NCBI GenBank assembly: GCA_007128315.1
Contig: SKXQ01000077.1
Location: 1 to 36,851 of the forward strand
From: Spirochaetaceae bacterium
Lineage (GTDB): Bacteria > Spirochaetota > Spirochaetia > DSM-27196 > SKKC01
Reading direction: 5' to 3'
Length of the DNA stretch: 36,851 bases
Part shown: in pieces, positions 15,941-23,818 of the stretch
Layout of the letters: each line of letters begins with the position of its first letter
Numbering within the stretch: position 1 is the first letter of the stretch
Notes under the pieces: generated by a model
The model's input: the letters and a program-made list of their open reading frames with translations, nothing else
What the model was told of the DNA's origin: nothing
Database searches by the model: none
Made by a program: the position numbers and the translations under genes

Positions 15941-16690
15941 CTACACAGCCATCCGGTCGTGCACGACTTTTGCCCACAGACCGTTGGACACGGCCAGAGC
16001 AATGTGTACTGAAACCGCGGTGTACACGTTTCCGGTTGTAAGCGTCACAAGGCAGAGCAGCGTCCCGAGTACGAGCGCTCCGGATGCTTCCTGTGCTCCC
16101 TTGGGCATGTGCACAGCGCTGTAGAGAGCAACGTTCATTCCCACCGCGGCCCAGGGTCCTGTCATGGCCGCAGGAATAATCAGCAGCACCCCGCGGAACA
16201 CAATCTCGTAGGCCGTGAGGTAAATGCTCCAGAAGACGATGTGTATGACCAGTGACCTCCGGTTCCATCCGTCTGCTCCAGCTTCCGGATAGCGCGTCGG
16301 CAGTTTGCCTTGCCTGAAGAGTTTTCTGTTCTGAAGCCCGGTAATGACTGCTGCCAGGGGTATCAGACCAAGGCTCCAGAGCAGGGTCGGGATCAGTGCC
16401 TCGCGTGTAATGCTCAGACCAGGCGTGGCACCCCGGTATCCGGGGAACAACACCAGACTTGCGAACAGTACAAGCGAGAACAGAAGACTTCCCCAGAGTT
16501 TGTTGGAAACAAAAAGCCTGCGTCTCCATGCAGGGCCGTACCGGCGTTGAAACCAGGCGTGTACCTGTTCGTGTTCGACGGCAAACCAGTAGGCAAGGTA
16601 GGCAGCGATGCACAGCACGTACAGAAGCCCGAGCCTGAAGCCGGGCATGCCGATCATCCCATGCAGATCTGTCCATCGGTACGCGTACAT
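15941..16690 (-). CDS. CPBP-family intramembrane metalloprotease
   Basis: The 249-residue protein has about seven membrane segments and the Abi/CAAX protease motifs: E162..R166 in YEIVFRG (only one of the usual paired Glu residues), His194 in YSAVH and His229...Asn236 in HIALAVSN. Such proteases cleave membrane or prenyl-like substrates, or process peptides; the target is unknown. ATG 16690 overlaps the SDR stop by one base (TGATG), fixing the start over a longer in-frame one at 16729. With the SDR gene it forms a two-gene unit. Confidence 0.8.
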   Translation of the reverse strand: MYAYRWTDLHGMIGMPGFRLGLLYVLCIAAYLAYWFAVEHEQVHAWFQRRYGPAWRRRLFVSNKLWGSLLFSLVLFASLVLFPGYRGATPGLSITREALIPTLLWSLGLIPLAAVITGLQNRKLFRQGKLPTRYPEAGADGWNRRSLVIHIVFWSIYLTAYEIVFRGVLLIIPAAMTGPWAAVGMNVALYSAVHMPKGAQEASGALVLGTLLCLVTLTTGNVYTAVSVHIALAVSNGLWAKVVHDRMAV

Positions 16691-17685
16691 CAGCGTTCTC
16701 CCTCGAGATACCCGTGATCCCGCAACCACGCAAAGCAGTCCTCCACCGCGCGTTCCACCGGCGTCGCGGGCATCGCAAGTACACGTCGGGCTTTCGCCGC
16801 GCTGTAGTAATGATCTTCGGTTCCGAGTCTTGCGACCGCCCGGCTGATAAGCGGAGGTTTTCGCGTCACCGAAGAAACACCGGACGAAAGCAGTCCCAGA
16901 AACAGGGAAATACTTCGTGGTATCGCCCGCTGTGGCGCCAGTACATTCATGACTGATGCGGCTTTCTCGAAAAACTCGCGATAACTCAGGTTCTCGTTCC
17001 CCGCGATATAGCTCTCCCCAGCGTTACCCAGGGTCAGCGCGTTACAGGCAGCCCGGGCAACATCCCGTGAATCGACCCAGGATTTTCCGCCTGAGGTATA
17101 TCCGGGGATGCGTCCCTGGTACAGACGGATCAGCATGGTCCCGGAACTCGGGGTCGAGTCGTAGGGTCCGATCATGAAGGTCGGGTTCACCGTCAGCGCG
17201 GGGAGTCGACCGTCGGATGCTCGCGCGAGTACGAGCTTCTGTGCCGCGTACTTGCTGTCCATGTAGTCAAGGCCGTAACGGGCTCCCGCATAGGCGCTGT
17301 CTTCGTTCCCCGGCTGTTCTTTCGACCCGGGTGCGAAGGAGTTCGCTGTGCCAATGTGTACGAATCGACGGACTCCTGCCTGTTCAGCTGCATCCAGGAG
17401 ATTCCGGGTGCCTTCGATATTCACCTGGCGTACCAGGGGCGACCGAGGCGGCCAGATGCTCGTGCTCGCCGCAGCGTGAATAACCGCTTCCGCGCCGCGG
17501 ACCGCTTCTCGGACCGCTGCAGCGTCAAGGATGTCACCAGCGCGGAACTCCACCGACAGTCCACTGAGCGTGCCGATCTTCCGGCCGGGTTGCACGAGTA
17601 CGCGCGTGTCGTGACCGTCTTCGAGCAGGCACCGCGCTACTGCGCTTCCGAGCAGTCCGTCAGGACCGGTAAGCAGTACGCGCAT
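16690..17685 (-). CDS. Extended SDR family NAD-dependent epimerase/reductase
   Basis: The 331-residue protein has an N-terminal Rossmann fold with GPDGLLG (residues 7-13, GxxGxxG) and the catalytic pair Tyr141 and Lys145 (YMDSK). IHAAAS near 70 and NPTFMIGPYD near 168 are typical of dihydroflavonol-4-reductase/3-beta-HSD-like members. It probably oxidises or epimerises a sugar nucleotide or steroid/isoprenoid-like substrate; the exact reaction is unclear. Its stop overlaps the start of the CPBP gene. No strong ribosome-binding site lies before ATG 17685. Confidence 0.85.
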   Translation of the reverse strand: MRVLLTGPDGLLGSAVARCLLEDGHDTRVLVQPGRKIGTLSGLSVEFRAGDILDAAAVREAVRGAEAVIHAAASTSIWPPRSPLVRQVNIEGTRNLLDAAEQAGVRRFVHIGTANSFAPGSKEQPGNEDSAYAGARYGLDYMDSKYAAQKLVLARASDGRLPALTVNPTFMIGPYDSTPSSGTMLIRLYQGRIPGYTSGGKSWVDSRDVARAACNALTLGNAGESYIAGNENLSYREFFEKAASVMNVLAPQRAIPRSISLFLGLLSSGVSSVTRKPPLISRAVARLGTEDHYYSAAKARRVLAMPATPVERAVEDCFAWLRDHGYLEGER

Positions 17686-17782
17686 TGCTCGCAGCGACCT
17701 TAATCCGTGAGTCTGTCGACACCGTTGGGGTACGCGGTGCGTACGGAATAATCTCCCGGTTACAGATCTTCTTTTCGTCCAT
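17660..17782 (-). CDS. Possible 40-residue small ORF overlapping the SDR start
   Basis: ATG 17782 has Shine-Dalgarno GGAG 5 nt upstream and encodes a basic, soluble 40-residue peptide (begins MDEKKICNREIIPYAP). It runs 26 nt into the SDR gene in another frame, an arrangement that could couple SDR translation to it. It fills most of the gap between caspase and SDR genes. Coding status is uncertain. Confidence 0.3.
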   Translation of the reverse strand: MDEKKICNREIIPYAPRTPTVSTDSRIKVAASNARTAYRS

Positions 17783-17794
17783 TGCTTCTCCGGT

Positions 17795-19219
17795 CTATCG
17801 TACGCGAAATTCCGCCCGCTGTGTAAAAAGCTGCGGGTTCTGCGTGGCCTGCACGCTCAACAGGTCATCCACAGTCCGGTTGAATGCCTGCTCAAGGGTA
17901 AGGTCAACTCCTGAGTAGAGCAGATGATCGGCGAACCAGCTCGTAAACACGCTGCCGAGGGTGCGGGGTGCCGCACCCGCCTCGTAGACGTAGGACAGCT
18001 CATCGCTTCCGCTGGCCGACAGAATGGATCGCCGGTCGTCTACAAGAAGCTCTCCGAAACCTCCGGCGTTGCAGGAGTCGAAGATCAGCAGCACTTTATC
18101 GGCCTCGATCTGCTCGATGGTGTCGGCCAGCTCCGGGCCGTTGAGTTCACCTTCGGGCAGGCTTAAATAAAAGACTCCGTCGCGCTCATCACCGTGACCG
18201 GAATAGTAGAAGATTACCTGGTCCTCGGGTCCTGCGCGGGTTGCGATGTCCGAAAGCGCGTCCTGCACCATACTGGAAGATACGGTGTCATCGATGCGTC
18301 CGAGCTGGTCCTGCAGCAGAATGACGTTTTCTGCCGGTGCCCCGAGCACGTATCGCACGTAGCGGTACATGTTATAGCTGTCGGTCAGGGTTCCGACAAG
18401 ATCTCCCAATCCCCGGTAGTCGGCCGCACCGACTATGACCGCGTATACGTCGCCCCCGTGGTAATGTGCAGTCGGCCGCAATCGTGTTCCATCCTGGACG
18501 AGCGACGAGGTCAGTTCGTAGGGACCCGTTATCCACGGATCATAGGCCTGCACGAGCACCGTGTACCGGCGCCCGGCGTACAGTTCGGTCTCGATCGCCG
18601 GGTTCAGGCCTTTACCGGTATCATCCGCTTCAAACATGACCCGGCCCTGCTCATCGAGCAGGGCCATGACGGTATCAAGGGTTCCGACCGTCTCGACCCG
18701 GTACACGCCGGTCTGTTCGGGGACGAACGCGAAGGCGTCGACGTCCCCGACATAGTCCATACGTGCCGGTACCGTGCTGCCGAGGGTGTAACTGCCCGGA
18801 TCGTCGCGGCCACCGAAATCATCGATAGAGGTATCAATAATGTCGGACACATCAATCCCGAACACGCCGGTTGCCCACGGCGCATACAGGTGCACCGCAA
18901 GCTCGTACTTCCGTCCACCTTCGACATCGAGAATGACCTGCGAGGTCAGAAGATCGTCGTAGTCATCGTTCCAGGCGAGGAGCGTGCGGTCGCGGTCGTA
19001 CACCGCGAGGACGGTGTCGACCGATCCCGTTGTCGTAATGACCACACGGCCCGATTCGACACTCTGCAGCGGGATGGATACCGTTGAACCGGGTTCACGG
19101 ACCGCGTACTGTCCCCGTGTGCCCGGTGCCTGCTGGGCCGGAACGGCGACAGCAGACACGAGGAGAACAAGCAGGGCAGGCACGAAACGGTGAACTCTCA
19201 TGCACGGAGTATAGCGCAT
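17795..19219 (-). CDS. Secreted caspase-like (peptidase C14) protein with two PPC-like domains
   Basis: The 474-residue protein has a signal peptide (cleaved near AVPAQQ, residue 29). Two PPC-like beta domains follow (about 36-127 and 142-240), with phrases such as VDTVLAVYD and LDTVMALLD. The C-terminal caspase/metacaspase fold (about 255-474) has the catalytic dyad His342 (YYSGHGD) and Cys383 (FDSCNAGG). Export implies a periplasmic or surface role rather than regulated death in the cytoplasm. ATG 19219 lies 3 nt after the transporter stop, with GAGG 8 nt upstream; ATG 19201 is an alternative that would suit a -10 box found just before it. The lack of an obvious pro-region suggests Ca2+- or cleavage-independent activation, but that is a guess. 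Confidence 0.85.
   Translation of the reverse strand: MRYTPCMRVHRFVPALLVLLVSAVAVPAQQAPGTRGQYAVREPGSTVSIPLQSVESGRVVITTTGSVDTVLAVYDRDRTLLAWNDDYDDLLTSQVILDVEGGRKYELAVHLYAPWATGVFGIDVSDIIDTSIDDFGGRDDPGSYTLGSTVPARMDYVGDVDAFAFVPEQTGVYRVETVGTLDTVMALLDEQGRVMFEADDTGKGLNPAIETELYAGRRYTVLVQAYDPWITGPYELTSSLVQDGTRLRPTAHYHGGDVYAVIVGAADYRGLGDLVGTLTDSYNMYRYVRYVLGAPAENVILLQDQLGRIDDTVSSSMVQDALSDIATRAGPEDQVIFYYSGHGDERDGVFYLSLPEGELNGPELADTIEQIEADKVLLIFDSCNAGGFGELLVDDRRSILSASGSDELSYVYEAGAAPRTLGSVFTSWFADHLLYSGVDLTLEQAFNRTVDDLLSVQATQNPQLFTQRAEFRVR
19208..19213 (-). promoter_or_regulatory. -10-like element near the caspase gene start
   Basis: TATACT on the minus strand ends 6 nt before the alternative ATG 19201, so a leaderless transcript from here would give a protein six residues shorter. 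It lies within the first codons of the longer version. Confidence 0.35.
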
Positions 19220-19222
19220 CCC

Positions 19223-20569
19223 CTATGCCTCGACCGTATCGTCTTCCCCCGCAGGTGCCTGACCGGCCTCACCACCGTGGACACGACCCATGATGATACG
19301 TGCGACGGTCATCATAACCGCCGAATACAGGAATATCATGCGCAGCCCCACCGTTCCTCCGAACGCGAAGGTAAAGAGGTCGATCACGGCACCGCTGAGC
19401 GGAGGGGACGTAATCGCCGCACCCTGGCTGAAAAAGTAGTACAATCCGGTATAGATGCCCATGTTGCCGAAGTGCGCCATCTGCCACAGCATTGGAAAGG
19501 AGTTCGTGATAACCGATCCCCAGCACATGCCAAAGATGAACAGAAACACCAGAAACACGATCCATGCGGGGGTGGGCGCGACGCCGAGCAGCGTCATGAG
19601 AGGATCATGAAAGAACATCAGTGCCAGGCTGATGATGATTCCACCGAGACAGAACCGGATGACCCGTTTTCTGCCGAAACGGTGTGCGATTACGCCCGAA
19701 GGTATAGCCATGATCATGTATCCGATCGCTACCGCACCGGGTGAAAGCCCGGCCAGACCTTCGCTGACTCCGAGCACCTGTCGGCTGTAGATTCCCATAA
19801 AGGGAAGGACGCCCTGATAGCCGAGGAACCAGAAGAACAGAGACAGCAGGATCAGCATCGCGCTTCGGTCTTCTCCCCCGAAGACCAGTTTCAGCGAATC
19901 AAGGAGTTTCGTACGCTCGCGTTTCTGTTTCGCCTCGGCGCTCTCACGGACGAAAGTAAAAAGAAGTATCGTAGCGACAACGACCAGAAGGCCCGAAATG
20001 AGGAAGGGAAGCCGTCGCTGTGTCGAGCCAATGAGCGGCAGCGTAATATCGAGGTCCATGAGCGGGGCGAGAACGATCGTACCGACGATCGCTGCAATCG
20101 CCCCCATGGTGTTAATGACTCCGTTTGCCTCACTGCGGTACTCGCCGGGTATCGTATCGGGCATCAGCGCGACCACCGGGCCGCGGGCTGCCTGCTTGGC
20201 GAGGTTCAGCACGAAGATGATGATGATCAGCAGTAACAGGCTTCCGGTCGGCAGCGCGCCGTACGGGACGAGTGCGAAGAAAATACCCGACAGGGGCACG
20301 GTTACGAGAATCCATGGCATGCGACGACCGATGCGTGTATGCGTGCTGTCCGAAAGGTTCGATACGATTGGAATGAGAAACAGCGCCAGGAGATTGTCGA
20401 GGGTCATGATAGACCCGATCAGGAAGCGGGAACTCAGAAAATCCTCGAGAAAGATTGGCACGTAGGTGTCGTACAGCGGGTCCATCAGACCCATGGTGAA
20501 AAACCCGAGTCCGATAAGAACGGTGATTCGATAGAAGCCTTTCGGCAGGGTGGTTTCGTTTTTAGCCAT
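19223..20569 (-). CDS. MFS transporter, SLC45/GPH-like (probable sugar transporter)
   Basis: The 448-residue membrane protein has 12 predicted segments in two halves. The loop between segments 2 and 3 carries SDSTHTRIGRRMPW, matching the D-x-x-x-T-R-x-G-R-R motif of SLC45 and glycoside-cation symporters, and AHRFGRKR in the second half is the matching loop. Substrate is probably a di- or oligosaccharide taken up with H+ or Na+. I place the start at ATG 20569 (MAKNETTLPKGF); the frame continues upstream to 20710, but that extension is Lys/Ile-rich and AT-rich like intergenic DNA. The C-terminal tail is acidic. It is followed after 3 nt by the caspase gene. Confidence 0.85.
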   Translation of the reverse strand: MAKNETTLPKGFYRITVLIGLGFFTMGLMDPLYDTYVPIFLEDFLSSRFLIGSIMTLDNLLALFLIPIVSNLSDSTHTRIGRRMPWILVTVPLSGIFFALVPYGALPTGSLLLLIIIIFVLNLAKQAARGPVVALMPDTIPGEYRSEANGVINTMGAIAAIVGTIVLAPLMDLDITLPLIGSTQRRLPFLISGLLVVVATILLFTFVRESAEAKQKRERTKLLDSLKLVFGGEDRSAMLILLSLFFWFLGYQGVLPFMGIYSRQVLGVSEGLAGLSPGAVAIGYMIMAIPSGVIAHRFGRKRVIRFCLGGIIISLALMFFHDPLMTLLGVAPTPAWIVFLVFLFIFGMCWGSVITNSFPMLWQMAHFGNMGIYTGLYYFFSQGAAITSPPLSGAVIDLFTFAFGGTVGLRMIFLYSAVMMTVARIIMGRVHGGEAGQAPAGEDDTVEA

Positions 20570-20578
20570 GATGGAAGC

Positions 20579-20584
20579 AGTGTA
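20579..20584 (-). promoter_or_regulatory. -10-like element abutting the MFS gene
   Basis: TACACT on the minus strand ends 9 nt before ATG 20569 and no Shine-Dalgarno sequence intervenes. The same hexamer at the same spacing precedes the SGNH hydrolase gene. Confidence 0.35.
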
Positions 20585-20717
20585 CTTCGAAATCACCAAA
20601 TAGCCAATTTCTAATATCGGAGACCGGCCGAACGGAAAAACGATGACTTTTAACGAAATTTCTTTGATATTGCAGGTTATTTTCTCAAAAACGTGCCACA
20701 ATCGAGGCAATTAATCC

Positions 20718-20736
20718 ATTCGGAAAATTTCCGAAT
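20718..20736. promoter_or_regulatory. Perfect inverted repeat before the single-domain PPC gene
   Basis: ATTCGGAAA, one central A and TTTCCGAAT form a 9+1+9 palindrome ending 16 nt before ATG 20753, just upstream of Shine-Dalgarno GAGGGGG. It could be an operator or an mRNA hairpin that modulates translation. Confidence 0.5.
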
Positions 20737-20752
20737 CTGAGGGGGACTTCTT

Positions 20753-21214
20753 ATGAAGCGAGTAGTAGTGTTCACGGTGGCTTTGATCGTCATCGTTTCT
20801 TCGGTGGCAGTGGCGCAGGACTGGAGGCTGGAACCGGCGTTCGGGACCGTGGAACTTCGGGCAGGGTTTGTTCCCGATCCGAATCGCACCGAGCTTGTCG
20901 CCGGTGGCAACATCAGTCTTGACGGTCTCGGATACTGGGGTTACGTGGCGGATGCACCCGACGTTGATCTGATCTACGAGGCAAGCAGCACCTGGCCGCT
21001 CGTTATTCGTGCGGAGTCTGACTCAGATCTGGTTCTGCTGGTCAATGCACCTGACGGGTCATGGCATTTTAACGACGATTATCCCGGTTACGGACTGAAT
21101 CCCGCGGTCGTTTTCGACAGCCCACAGAGCGGTATGTACAATATCTGGGTCGGCACCTACGGTTCGAGTACAGCTCCTGCGGTTCTTTTTATCAGCGAGA
21201 TCACGAGCTGGTAG
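20753..21214 (+). CDS. Small secreted PPC-like domain protein
   Basis: The 153-residue product has a signal peptide (MKRVVVFTVALIVIVSS, cleavage after AVA near residue 22) and one beta-rich domain. The phrase WHFNDDYPGYGLNPAVVF, then SGMYNIWVGTYG, parallels the NDDY and GRKYELAVH turns of the caspase protein's PPC-like domain. It is therefore a stand-alone version of that kind of domain. Comparable short proteins in other bacteria are sometimes labelled peptidase S1, but no catalytic triad is visible here. Shine-Dalgarno GAGGGGG lies 7 nt before the start, and an intrinsic terminator follows, so it is monocistronic. Confidence 0.75.
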   Translation: MKRVVVFTVALIVIVSSVAVAQDWRLEPAFGTVELRAGFVPDPNRTELVAGGNISLDGLGYWGYVADAPDVDLIYEASSTWPLVIRAESDSDLVLLVNAPDGSWHFNDDYPGYGLNPAVVFDSPQSGMYNIWVGTYGSSTAPAVLFISEITSW

Positions 21215-21241
21215 TTTTTCGCAGCGTTCGCGGTTAACGTA

Positions 21242-21270
21242 GGGGGTCCTGAGGGACTCCCTTTTTTTTT
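21242..21270 (+). terminator. Intrinsic terminator after the single-domain PPC gene
   Basis: An 8-bp stem (GGGGGTCC / GGACTCCC, one G-T pair) with a TGAG loop is followed by nine T residues. Confidence 0.92.
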
Positions 21271-21395
21271 ATAATTCCTTGTTCACAATATTTCCGCACA
21301 AATTGCCTTTAAATGCCGATTTCGGTGCTCGCAGAATTTTGTGATCGGTGCTACTCTGTCCAAAACTACACATGTACAGGCATGGAGTTCGTACA

Positions 21396-22463
21396 ATGAA
21401 AAGAAATTTGCCCTGGCTTATTACCATTACAACAGCGCTGCTGCTTCTCGTTACCGCCTGCGAATCCGAGCGCGTTACCATAGAGGCTGGTGCTGCCGGC
21501 TTTGACGGCTATCACGTCGGCTACTCGTGGGCCGGCGAAGCAGGAGGAAACGCCTTTGACGACGCGGGTGCGTACATCGAGACGATTCTACTGTTAGATG
21601 AAGATGCAAACATTCTCGACGCTGAAATGCGTTATTTTCAGCGGGTAGACGGCTACTGGACCACACGACAGTCGGGACAGGCTCGCATCGACGTCGATTC
21701 CGACGTCACGCCGGTCTCGTCGACGCTTGAAGGTGGCTATGCAGCAGGCGTTTCCATGTTCGACATTTTCACCGTCAGCGTCATGTCCCTGTATGCAGTC
21801 GCGGTCGATGACGACGGGACGGTCGCCGTGGCACTTGTTGAGCCACTGACGCGGTTTCAGTTCGAAATGAAGTTCGAACCCGGCTACGACTTCGGTACGA
21901 GAATGGCTGCCCTTACGATAGGAAGCGGTATGGCCGTGCCGACGCGACGAACCGCTGGCGGTAACTTCCTCCTGCCGGACTCGTGGGACGAACTGGCCGA
22001 CGAACATCTGTTTGATCTCCATCAGTATTCACGCGTCCTGACGAACCAGGGCATTTTTGAGGGGATGGATGGAAACTCTACGGTGCAGGAATTTCTTGAA
22101 GCTATGGGCGTCGAGTTTTCGGGTGTGACACCGCAGCCGCAGGCAGTCGCATACGGGTACTTCGGTATTGGGGGCTGGGCGGGCAACTACACCGCAATAG
22201 CAAACTATCTGATCGGACAGAATGCACGTGACGTGACGTCGCTTGTCGACTGGACTGCCGAGCGGTATCAGCGCTCGATCAACGATCAGAACCAGTTTGG
22301 TGTTGACGTTGAAACCGGTGCGACGCGTACGGCACAGCTTTCGACTGTTGACGGCATAGCCGGTGCGACGGTTCGCATGTCGAGGGAATCAACCTCCTAT
22401 CAGCGAGCCCTCGTGGATGCCGGAGTTATCTCTGAAGACGATGTTATTATCGGGCGGTTTTGA
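21396..22463 (+). CDS. Lipoprotein coupled to the Rnf-like operon, possible FMN-binding-like protein
   Basis: The 355-residue protein has lipobox LVTAC with Cys22, so it is membrane-anchored on the periplasmic or outer side. The start is ATG 21396 with GGAG 8 nt upstream. Its TGA shares a base with the rnfC ATG (TGATG), so it belongs to the operon. Residues about 30-90 (GYHVGYSW...GAYIETILLLDEDANILDAEMRYF) have the rhythm of FMN_bind domains, in which a Gly/Tyr strand leads to DxxGxI. Near the C-terminus ETGATRT and IAGATVRMS resemble the SGAT motif in which Thr is flavinylated by ApbE. Neither is an exact SGAT, so cofactor binding is inferred. It may hand electrons to or from the membrane complex; it could alternatively be structural. 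Confidence 0.65.
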   Translation: MKRNLPWLITITTALLLLVTACESERVTIEAGAAGFDGYHVGYSWAGEAGGNAFDDAGAYIETILLLDEDANILDAEMRYFQRVDGYWTTRQSGQARIDVDSDVTPVSSTLEGGYAAGVSMFDIFTVSVMSLYAVAVDDDGTVAVALVEPLTRFQFEMKFEPGYDFGTRMAALTIGSGMAVPTRRTAGGNFLLPDSWDELADEHLFDLHQYSRVLTNQGIFEGMDGNSTVQEFLEAMGVEFSGVTPQPQAVAYGYFGIGGWAGNYTAIANYLIGQNARDVTSLVDWTAERYQRSINDQNQFGVDVETGATRTAQLSTVDGIAGATVRMSRESTSYQRALVDAGVISEDDVIIGRF

Positions 22464-23800
22464 TGGACAATACTTCAATCAAGAAGTTTCCTGTCGGCGG
22501 GACTCATCTTCCCGAAGAAAAGGAACTCACCACACACGTCGCAATTACGCCCCTTCCCGTACCTGCCGAGGTGCTCATTCCGCTCAAGCAGCATCTGGGA
22601 GCTTCAGTTGAGCCGGACGTAAAGGTTGGAGACCGGGTGCGTCGCGGCGATGTGCTCGGTCACCGGATACAGACCGGTATCAGGGCCATCGTACATTCAA
22701 GCGTAACCGGTGAGGTTCTCGGGTTTGAGGACGCACCGATGCCGGACGGTTCGACCGTTCACGCGGTGCGAATACGACCGGATCAGTCTGCACAGACCGA
22801 AGAGACCTTAATGAAGCCTCTGGACCTTGAAGGCCTTTCGCCACAAGACTACCGCGCCGCTGTCATCGCACGCGTTGAGGAGGCCGGTATTGTCGGTCTT
22901 GGAGGGGCGACGTTTCCGACGCACATCAAACTTGGTCTCGAAGACCCGGTCGATACCGTTGTTATTAACGGCGCCGAGTGCGAGCCCTATATTACCGTTG
23001 ACGACCGGCTCATGCAGGAACGTGCCGACGCGGTGTTTCGTGGTCTTGAAATCGTACGGCGGACTGTCGGCGCGCAACGCGGCATCGTCGCGTGCGAAAT
23101 CAACAAGCCGGACGCCTTGCGGAAAATCCGCGAAATGGCGGAAAACTTTCCACACATTGAGGCACAGGCTCTGGATACCCGATATCCGCATGGTGCCGAG
23201 AAGCATCTGATCAAGGCCGTGCTCGACCGCGAAGTACCCCTGCGGGCGCTCCCGTCATCGGTTGGCGTGCTCGTAAATAATGTGCAGACGGTTATCGCTA
23301 TTGCCGAGGCGGTTGATACCGGTCGCCCGCTGACGCACCGGGTTGTCACGGTGAGCGGGCATGGCGTCGTTGAGCCAAAGAATCTGCTGGTTCCGGTCGG
23401 GGCCACGATTGGTGACGCGATAGACTTCTGCGGTGGCGACGCCGTCACCGATCCTGTCATTGTGGTCGGCGGGCCTATGACGGGACTCGAAATCAGCAAC
23501 CGCGCAATACCCATGACCAAGGCCACTGGAGGAATCGTCCTTCTCACGACTGAAGAGCACGCGGGCAATGTACACATGGCGTGTATCAACTGCGGGAAGT
23601 GTGTCGAGGTCTGTCCCATGTATCTGCCCCCGAGTCGCATGACTGCGTATGTAAATGCAAACATGCTCGAAGAGGCTACGAATGCGGGCCTGCACGCCTG
23701 TATTCTGTGTGGCGCGTGTCAGTTCGTCTGTCCCTCCAAACGTCCGCTTGTGGAGTGGATCAAGAAGGGCAGGTCGCTGGTTTCTCCCGTAAGACGATAA
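22463..23800 (+). CDS. rnfC: RnfC subunit of an Rnf-type electron transport complex
   Basis: The 445-residue peripheral cytoplasmic subunit starts with the RnfC barrel-sandwich region (FPVGGTHLPEEKELT; KVGDRVRRGDVLG). A NuoF-like domain follows, with GLGGATFPTHIK (145-156) and ECEPY near 172, the regions that bind FMN and NADH. Near the C-terminus are two 4Fe-4S motifs, C374-x2-C377-x2-C380-x3-C384 and C413-x2-C416-x2-C419-x3-C423. All expected motifs are intact, so NADH (or a similar nucleotide) remains the likely cytoplasmic partner. The C-terminal helical extension seen in some RnfC proteins is absent. ATG 22463 overlaps the lipoprotein stop; a TTG one codon upstream is less likely. Confidence 0.93.
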   Translation: MDNTSIKKFPVGGTHLPEEKELTTHVAITPLPVPAEVLIPLKQHLGASVEPDVKVGDRVRRGDVLGHRIQTGIRAIVHSSVTGEVLGFEDAPMPDGSTVHAVRIRPDQSAQTEETLMKPLDLEGLSPQDYRAAVIARVEEAGIVGLGGATFPTHIKLGLEDPVDTVVINGAECEPYITVDDRLMQERADAVFRGLEIVRRTVGAQRGIVACEINKPDALRKIREMAENFPHIEAQALDTRYPHGAEKHLIKAVLDREVPLRALPSSVGVLVNNVQTVIAIAEAVDTGRPLTHRVVTVSGHGVVEPKNLLVPVGATIGDAIDFCGGDAVTDPVIVVGGPMTGLEISNRAIPMTKATGGIVLLTTEEHAGNVHMACINCGKCVEVCPMYLPPSRMTAYVNANMLEEATNAGLHACILCGACQFVCPSKRPLVEWIKKGRSLVSPVRR

Positions 23801-23818
23801 GGAAATAAGGAAACTCTC

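Noticed and set aside
20570-20710. Extended N-terminus of the MFS transporter
   Set aside because: The sequence is AT-rich, with no ribosome-binding site, and the translation lacks the usual first helix; ATG 20569 gives the typical start.
21316-21325. Short hairpin CCGA-TT-TCGG upstream of the Rnf lipoprotein
   Set aside because: Only 4-bp arms with a 2-nt loop; too weak to call a regulatory element or terminator.
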